This document shows positions 22,011 to 26,913 of a stretch of DNA of 26,913 nucleotides, piece after piece. Location of the stretch: positions 1 to 26,913 of the forward strand of contig JASLCO010000391.1 of the NCBI GenBank assembly GCA_030146505.1, in the 5' to 3' direction. The notes under the pieces were generated by a model. That model made no database searches. It saw only the letters and a list, made by a program, of their open reading frames with translations, and was not told where the DNA came from. Origin of the DNA: Moraxellaceae bacterium (lineage in GTDB: Bacteria > Pseudomonadota > Gammaproteobacteria > Pseudomonadales > Moraxellaceae). The stretch's first letter is position 1; every line of letters begins with the position of its first letter. The position numbers were made by a program, and so were the translations under genes.

Positions 22011-22445
22011 ATGGATCGCGTTCGAGCCATCGAGATCGCCCGCGAGGCGGCGAAGCGACACCAGCCGTCGTACTACGCGGAACCGTTCGAACCGCACGCG
22101 TGGGTCGTCGACGCGATTATCGAAGCGGCGCAGCTGCCCGACGCGTGCATCTCACTCGTCGACTACATTGCCGATCGCGTCATCGACGACGCCGACTTCG
22201 GCTACTACGTCGGGCCCGGCACGCAGACGCTTCACCTGCTCGTCGAGGCGGTGGCTGCGCTCGAAGGTGGCGACCGCGAGGAGATCCGGCGCGACCTGAG
22301 CCAACCCTACGATCGCGAGCCGGACGTCGTGCGGTATCGCGAGCGCGCGGAGGTGTTCCAGCGCGCGCTCGAGCGGATCCGGGACGCGAACCCGTGCGGC
22401 CATACGCACGATCTCGCCGCCGACGCTCTCGAGGAGGTCGCGTAG
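22011..22445 (+). CDS. Phage protein, unknown function
   Basis: The 144-residue helical product has EPFEPHAWVVDAIIEAA, a segment I associate with phage proteins of unknown role. The ATG at 22011 has GGAGG upstream, in the same CGGAGGCCGCGTAG context as the gene before. No catalytic motif is seen. Confidence 0.62.
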   Translation: MDRVRAIEIAREAAKRHQPSYYAEPFEPHAWVVDAIIEAAQLPDACISLVDYIADRVIDDADFGYYVGPGTQTLHLLVEAVAALEGGDREEIRRDLSQPYDREPDVVRYRERAEVFQRALERIRDANPCGHTHDLAADALEEVA

Positions 22446-22447
22446 CC

Positions 22448-22861
22448 ATGTCCGTGTTCGATATCGACGGACGCATCGACGAGGCGCGGCTGGAGACCCT
22501 GGCTTCCGCCGGCGAGCTCGTGCAGCTGCTTGAGGTCAAAGCGCTGCTCGGGCAGAAGAAGCGGATCGTCGAGTCCAAGATCACGGATCCCGACGTCGAC
22601 GAAGACTGGAAGCGCCGTGCGCTCAACTTCATCCGCTTCTGCGACTCCTGGCTCGCGCGCTTGAAGCCGCGGATCCACGTGCTGAGCCAAGCGAAGCCAG
22701 CCGACCTCAACATCGGCGCCGTCGTCATCCAGGGCGCAGGCCACGACGCTGAGTCCGCGGCGCAGGCCATCAACGCATTCCTCCAGGCTGGCAGCTACGT
22801 GATGCACGCCTTCGTCGTCGGACGGGACCTCGTTGTCCTCGCAAAGGAACCCAAGCAATGA
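22448..22861 (+). CDS. Protein of unknown function upstream of parB-like gene
   Basis: The 137-residue product is helical at the N-terminus (EARLETLASAGELVQLLEVK), with an alpha/beta C-terminal half (HVLSQAKPADLNIGAVVIQG). GAGGAGG precedes the ATG. Its stop overlaps the ParB-like start as ATGA. I do not recognise the family. Confidence 0.62.
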   Translation: MSVFDIDGRIDEARLETLASAGELVQLLEVKALLGQKKRIVESKITDPDVDEDWKRRALNFIRFCDSWLARLKPRIHVLSQAKPADLNIGAVVIQGAGHDAESAAQAINAFLQAGSYVMHAFVVGRDLVVLAKEPKQ

Positions 22862-24612
22862 CCACGCAGATCACCGACATCGCGATCGGCGACATCCACC
22901 GCTCGCCGCACAACCCCCGCAAGACCTTCCTCGGGATCGAGGAGCTCGCCGAGTCGATCAAGCTGAAGGGCCTGATCAACCCGATCACCGTTCGCGCCAC
23001 CGACGAGACGCTCATGGGCCGGCCGCGCTACGAGCTCGTCGCCGGCGAGCGTCGGTGGCGTGCCGCCAAGCTGGCCAAGCTCACCACGGTCCCGGCGATC
23101 GTGCGCGAGCTGTCGGACAAGGACGTCCTCGAGATCCAGGTGATCGAGAACGTCCAGCGCGCCGACGTCCACCCGCTCGAGGAGGCCGACGGCTATGAGG
23201 AGCTGATCGCGAAGCACGGCTATGACGTCGACGGCATCGCCGCGAAGATCGGCAAGTCGACGGCGTACGTCTACGCGCGCCTCAAGCTCGCGTCGCTCGG
23301 CGAGTACGCGCGCGAGAAGTTCCTCGCCGACGAGCTCGTCGCGTCGATCGCGCTACTGATCGCGCGCATCCCGAGCGTCGAGCTGCAGGAGCGGGCGACG
23401 AAGGACGTGCTCGGCGAGACGACGCACGACAGCCTCGATCCCGAGGATACGGACGCGGGCCACCTCGAGGATCTCGACGACGACACGAGCCCGCTGTCAC
23501 TCGGTCGCAGGCAGCTCCCCACGAGTCACGAGGATGATCCCGACGGATTGGCGCGCATTCCGATGTCCGTCCGCGAGGCGCAGATCCACCTGCGCCGCCG
23601 CTACATGCTTCGCCTCGAGCTCGCGACGTTCGACACCGCCGACTCGCAGCTCTGCCCGACGGCCGGCGCGTGCACGACGTGCGACTACCGCACGGGCAAG
23701 CAGCCCGAGCTCTTCGCCGACGTCGCGGCCGCAGACGTGTGCACGAACCCGCCGTGCTTCGAGCGCAAGACGACCGCCGCGTGGGAGCTCAAGAAGGCGA
23801 GCGCCGAGCACAACGGCGTGAAGGTCGTCGAGGCCGCCGACGCCGCGAAGGTGTTCACCCCGTCGGCGCAGGTTCGCCCGACGTCGCCGTACGTCGATCC
23901 CGACGACGCGGTGCCGATGGACCTGTTACCCGCCGGCACGAAGAAGGCGCCGACCTGGGGCAAGCTGCTCGGCAAGAAGGTCGGCACCGACGACGCGCCG
24001 TACGTCCTCGTGCAGGACCTCACGGGCGCGGGGCACGAGCTGATCGACAAGAAGACGGCGATCGAGACGCTGCGCGAGGCGGGCAAGATCGACAAGCCGC
24101 TCAAGCCCGAGAAGTCGTCGAGCAGCTCGTCGTCGAGCAAGGACCCGTACAAGGACCAGGCCGAGAAGGAGGCGAAGAAGCGCACGCAGTGGGGCCGAGC
24201 CGCGAAGGCCAGCCTCGAAGAGGCGTGGGACCTCGCGTACGACATCGACCTCGCTGACGTCGCCTGGTGGCGCTGGCTGGCGTCCGCGATCATCGGCACG
24301 CGCGCCGACCGCGTGCAGCTCGCGGGGGCGCCGTCTGACCTTGAGGCGCTGCTCGCGAAGGCGAAGACGCTTGCCGACTTCGCGCGTCTCATGACCACGT
24401 TCCTGCTCGACGAGAAGGCGTCACTCAGCGTTAGCGATCCGCCGACTGCATACATCGACCCGGCCAAGGACAAGGCGCTCATCGACGGCCTCGAGCTGCT
24501 CGGCGTCGACTACGAGAAGCACCTCGAGCGCATCAAGGCGAGCGACAAGGAGGCCGCGAAGGCCGAGGCCAAGCTCGCCAAGGACGCGGCGAAGAAGGGC
24601 GGGAAGAAGTGA
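22858..24612 (+). CDS. Large ParB-like protein
   Basis: The 584-residue product has a ParB/Srx-type CTP-binding domain with GERRWRA at 63-69 and ENVQR at 97-101, then an HTH (IAAKIGKSTAYVYARLKLA). After this come a four-cysteine block (LCPTAGACTTC... VCTNPPC, about 265-305), a poly-Ser linker near 422 and a Lys/Ala-rich C-terminus. Phages and plasmids carry such long ParB proteins. No ParA gene and no clear parS site are in the window, so the role could be DNA partition, a gene-expression switch or a nuclease-related function. Confidence 0.82.
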   Translation: MTTQITDIAIGDIHRSPHNPRKTFLGIEELAESIKLKGLINPITVRATDETLMGRPRYELVAGERRWRAAKLAKLTTVPAIVRELSDKDVLEIQVIENVQRADVHPLEEADGYEELIAKHGYDVDGIAAKIGKSTAYVYARLKLASLGEYAREKFLADELVASIALLIARIPSVELQERATKDVLGETTHDSLDPEDTDAGHLEDLDDDTSPLSLGRRQLPTSHEDDPDGLARIPMSVREAQIHLRRRYMLRLELATFDTADSQLCPTAGACTTCDYRTGKQPELFADVAAADVCTNPPCFERKTTAAWELKKASAEHNGVKVVEAADAAKVFTPSAQVRPTSPYVDPDDAVPMDLLPAGTKKAPTWGKLLGKKVGTDDAPYVLVQDLTGAGHELIDKKTAIETLREAGKIDKPLKPEKSSSSSSSSKDPYKDQAEKEAKKRTQWGRAAKASLEEAWDLAYDIDLADVAWWRWLASAIIGTRADRVQLAGAPSDLEALLAKAKTLADFARLMTTFLLDEKASLSVSDPPTAYIDPAKDKALIDGLELLGVDYEKHLERIKASDKEAAKAEAKLAKDAAKKGGKK

Positions 24613-25382
24613 CCATCGACCATCAGCAGCTCCGCGATCTCGCGAGCAAGGCGACCCCGGGCGAGTGGCGTCAGGGCAATGTCGAGAAGCACCACATCTT
24701 CGTCGAAAGCCAAGACGCTCACTGGCTGGGACACGAACGCGTGCTACTGCGGATGAACAAGCACTTTCCGCACGAAGCGGACGCCGCATTCATCGCCGCC
24801 GCGTCGCCCTCGACGGTGATCGCGCTGCTCGACGAGCTCGAGCAGCTCCGCGCCGCGCTCACGAAGATCAGCGCCATCCGCGACAGCATCATCGGCCAAC
24901 AGGGCTTCAACTGGTCGGAGCACGCCTATCCACTCGTTGCCGTGCTCAACGCCGCGGGCTTCCTCGGCGCGGGATACGAGATCGCGCGCCGCAACCTAGG
25001 AACGCTGATCGATCAGCGGGACGCGGCGCTGACCCGAGCGCGCGAGGCTGAGTCCGCGCTCGCCGAGGCGCACGAGAAGATCGCCAAGCTGACGAGCCTC
25101 GTCGAGGCGGAGATCCGGATCGCGAAGGCGGCGGCGAATCCGGTCACCGCGCAGCACGCGCGCAGCACGCTGGCATGCGGCCGGTGCGGCGAGCACCACC
25201 TGCTTGCGCAGTTCTCGCTCGGTGATCGCGTCGTCTTCGACGGCAAGGCCGGAGAGGTCGTCTCGTGGACGCAATACGGCGGCCCGATGTCCGTGCGCGT
25301 CGCGTTCGAGGCTCGCGACGAGGCAGGCGAGTTGGTGCGCGCGAACTTCGATCCCTGCCAGCTCAGCTTGGAGCCGTTCTGA
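24609..25382 (+). CDS. Ea22-like phage protein
   Basis: The 257-residue product begins with LRDLASKATPGEW and has EADAAFIAAASPSTVIALLD, the hallmark of Ead/Ea22-like phage proteins of unknown function. A helical stretch follows (about 135-170). A CGRC pair and a beta-rich C-terminal domain (FSLGDRVVFDGKAGEVVSWT) look like a separate small domain. Start is a GTG overlapping the ParB-like stop as GTGA. Confidence 0.68.
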   Translation: MTIDHQQLRDLASKATPGEWRQGNVEKHHIFVESQDAHWLGHERVLLRMNKHFPHEADAAFIAAASPSTVIALLDELEQLRAALTKISAIRDSIIGQQGFNWSEHAYPLVAVLNAAGFLGAGYEIARRNLGTLIDQRDAALTRAREAESALAEAHEKIAKLTSLVEAEIRIAKAAANPVTAQHARSTLACGRCGEHHLLAQFSLGDRVVFDGKAGEVVSWTQYGGPMSVRVAFEARDEAGELVRANFDPCQLSLEPF

Positions 25383-25999
25383 TGAAGCGCGATCCATTTC
25401 CGCTGCAGTGGCCCGAGGGCTTTGCTCGCACGCGTACCGACATGCGCATGCGCTCGCGGTTCGGTCACCGCGGGCAGGTCAGCTTCTCGCAGGCGCGTCG
25501 CGACCTGCTCGTCGAGCTCGAGCGGCTCGGCGCGGCCAACGCCGTGCTCACCAGCGATCTGCCGGTCCGCAACGACGGGTTGCCCTATGCGAACGGTCGC
25601 GCGTCAGATCCGGGCATCGCCGTGTGGTTCGTCCTCGACGGCGCCGAGCGCGTGTTCGCGTGCGACCGCTGGCTCAGCCACGCCGAGAACATGACCGCGA
25701 TCGCGAAGTCCGTCGAGGCGATGCGCGGGCTCGAGCGTTGGGGCATGGCCGACGTCGTCGCACGTGTAATCGGCGGCTTCTCGGCGCTGCCGCCGGGCGC
25801 TCCGGCGAAGCGTGACTGGCGCGACGTCCTCGAGGTGGAGAGCCTCTCGACGCTCGCACCTGACGATCTGCTCGCCGTCGCCAAGAGCCGGCATCGCCAG
25901 CTGATCCAACACCACCATCCCGACCGCGGCGGCGACCCTGCGCGCGCAGCCGAGATCAACGCGGCCCTCGCCGAGGCCGAGGCGGAGCTCGTCGGATGA
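25382..25999 (+). CDS. Phage J-domain protein
   Basis: The 205-residue protein ends in a J-domain with the HPD motif at 179-181 (HHHPDRGGDP), which stimulates DnaK-type chaperones. The N-terminal part (PLQWPEGFARTR, LVELERLGAANAVLTSD, DPGIAVWFVLDG) matches a frequent phage protein layout. It may recruit host DnaK for replication-complex remodelling. Start overlaps the upstream stop as TGATG. Confidence 0.78.
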   Translation: MKRDPFPLQWPEGFARTRTDMRMRSRFGHRGQVSFSQARRDLLVELERLGAANAVLTSDLPVRNDGLPYANGRASDPGIAVWFVLDGAERVFACDRWLSHAENMTAIAKSVEAMRGLERWGMADVVARVIGGFSALPPGAPAKRDWRDVLEVESLSTLAPDDLLAVAKSRHRQLIQHHHPDRGGDPARAAEINAALAEAEAELVG

Positions 26000-26205
26000 A
26001 GTGCCCCCGGTGTGGCAAGCAGATCCTCGCCAGCGAGGACGGTGATCGCGGGCGCGAGTGGGCCGACGATGTCTGCACCTCCTGCAAGGAGAGGCTCGAC
26101 TTCTACGCCGACGCGTGCGTTCGCGACGACAGCACCGAATGCGACTGCTCGCGGTGCCTCGCGGCCGAGGACGCGTTCTGGGACGAGCAGGCAGGTGACG
26201 CGTGA
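25996..26205 (+). CDS. Small Zn-ribbon protein
   Basis: The 69-residue product has CPRC at residues 3-6, CTSC near 27-30, and a third pair CDCSRC near 49-54. Two of these pairs likely form a zinc ribbon. ATGA overlap with the J-domain gene. Function unknown. Confidence 0.65.
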   Translation: MKCPRCGKQILASEDGDRGREWADDVCTSCKERLDFYADACVRDDSTECDCSRCLAAEDAFWDEQAGDA

Positions 26206-26396
26206 GTCTCTTCACGATCGATGCGCTCAGCAAGGGCAGCACCCGCTTGATCGAGGTGCGCCCCGAGGCGCGCGGCGTGTGGAGCGACACCACGCACGAC
26301 GTCGCGATCATCGGCTCGCTCGGGTTCGCCCTCGTCGGCGACGTGCTCTATGTGCGGCTGCTCTGCCCGGGCAAGCGGGTGGGAGCTGCAGCGTGA
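26202..26396 (+). CDS. Small beta-rich protein, unknown function
   Basis: A 64-residue product, mostly beta-like (TRLIEVRPEARGVW, HDVAIIGSLGFALVGDVLYV). GTG start in a GTGA overlap, and its stop overlaps the next GTG in the same way. No family recognised. Confidence 0.58.
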   Translation: MSLFTIDALSKGSTRLIEVRPEARGVWSDTTHDVAIIGSLGFALVGDVLYVRLLCPGKRVGAAA

Positions 26397-26913
26397 GAGC
26401 CCTGACCCTCACCCAGCCGTGGGCCGGGCTTGTCGCGAGCGGGATCAAGCTCGTCGAGAACCGGCCACGCAAGATCATCAAGCGCGACGCCGTCGGGACC
26501 CGATTCGCGATCCACGCGAGCCGCGAGATCGACGAGAGCGTCTACCACCGCATCGCGGCGATCGACTCCGACCTCCTGACCATCGATCAGCCCAAGCCAG
26601 ACACCACGATCATGACCGCTCCGCCCCCTAGCGCGTGGTTCAAGCTTTCGCGCGAGACGAGCGCGGTGATCGCGGTCGCGACGCTCGACACCTGCATCGT
26701 GTCCGAAGGCGCCGACGCGTACGACCTCCACGAGTGGAACACGGCCAAGGGATGGCCGCGCCCGAGCCTTCGCCACGACGGCGCCATGCCGATCTCACAG
26801 CTGAAGTGGTTCTTCGGGCCGGTCGGCTACGTGCTATGTGACGTCCGCGCCCTCGCCGAGCCGGTGCCATGCAAGGGGAAGCTCGGGTTCTGGACGCTGC
26901 CCGCCGAGGTCGC
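26393..26913 (+). CDS. ASCH-domain protein, truncated by window edge
   Basis: The frame starts with a GTG and runs open to the right edge (about 173 codons). RALTLTQPWAGLVASGIKLV followed by ENRPRK and FAIHASRE is the ASCH-domain signature, a PUA-like fold that binds RNA or modified nucleotides. The end, CKGKLGFWTLP, also fits phage ASCH proteins, so only a few residues may be missing. The precise ligand is unknown. Confidence 0.8.
   Translation, partial: MRALTLTQPWAGLVASGIKLVENRPRKIIKRDAVGTRFAIHASREIDESVYHRIAAIDSDLLTIDQPKPDTTIMTAPPPSAWFKLSRETSAVIAVATLDTCIVSEGADAYDLHEWNTAKGWPRPSLRHDGAMPISQLKWFFGPVGYVLCDVRALAEPVPCKGKLGFWTLPAEV

Noticed and set aside
1..26913. CRISPR array, tRNA genes, insertion sequences, integrase
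   Set aside because: I saw no regularly spaced repeats, cloverleaf sequence, transposase or tyrosine/serine recombinase motif in the window.

Overview
This GC-rich window is part of a temperate double-stranded DNA tailed phage or prophage. Genes are packed almost end to end; about 25 junctions are ATGA, GTGA or TGATG stop/start overlaps, and GTG starts are frequent. Terminase, portal, scaffold and capsid genes, a replication block, a recombination block and a repressor region are all visible. No integrase, tRNA, tail or lysis gene lies inside the window. Two genes belong to a sigma-region-4-like family with a preceding Cys motif (CRxxxRPCPxVxC) that I associate with Myxococcota, so a myxobacterium-like host is my best guess. 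That host assignment is an inference.

Layout. (1) 1-5837, minus strand, read right to left: candidate small terminase, large terminase, small unknown, portal, scaffold, major capsid protein, and the start of a further gene cut by the left edge. (2) 5838-6939: a divergent control region with a 14-bp direct repeat, then a plus-strand ATP-dependent DNA ligase. (3) 6826-14741, minus strand, read right to left: small XRE/Cro-like regulator, coiled-coil protein, Zn-ribbon proteins, DnaB-like helicase, SF2 helicase, Dam-like methyltransferase, several small unknowns, RuvC-like resolvase and finally a sigma-like DNA-binding protein. (4) 14742-16165: immunity region, with a double-HTH repressor candidate and an ImmA/IrrE-like protein on the plus strand. 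(5) 16166-26913, plus strand: small unknown and Zn-motif proteins, a second sigma-like protein, an OB-type phage protein, RecE-like exonuclease, RecF/SbcC-like ATPase, large ParB-like protein, Ea22-like protein, J-domain protein, and an ASCH protein cut by the right edge.

How the parts fit. The arrangement resembles lambda. A repressor gene sits between a leftward replication arm led by a Cro-like gene and a rightward recombination arm. Four copies of a near-palindrome, CGTCWWAAWWTGACG, lie only at the two ends of this immunity region: two in the repressor upstream region and two just before the rightward arm. The last gene of the replication arm, where lambda has Q, is a sigma-like DNA-binding protein next to the structural genes. 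Upstream of the two structural gene groups lies an identical 15-mer (minus strand CGCGAATTGTGGGCA), a candidate late promoter or activator site.

Other striking structures are a 20-bp perfect inverted repeat inside a coding gene (8402-8448), TTCCGGAA repeats inside the 5' end of the SF2 helicase gene (candidate origin iterons), and an ImmA-like protein whose HExxH has become HALAH.
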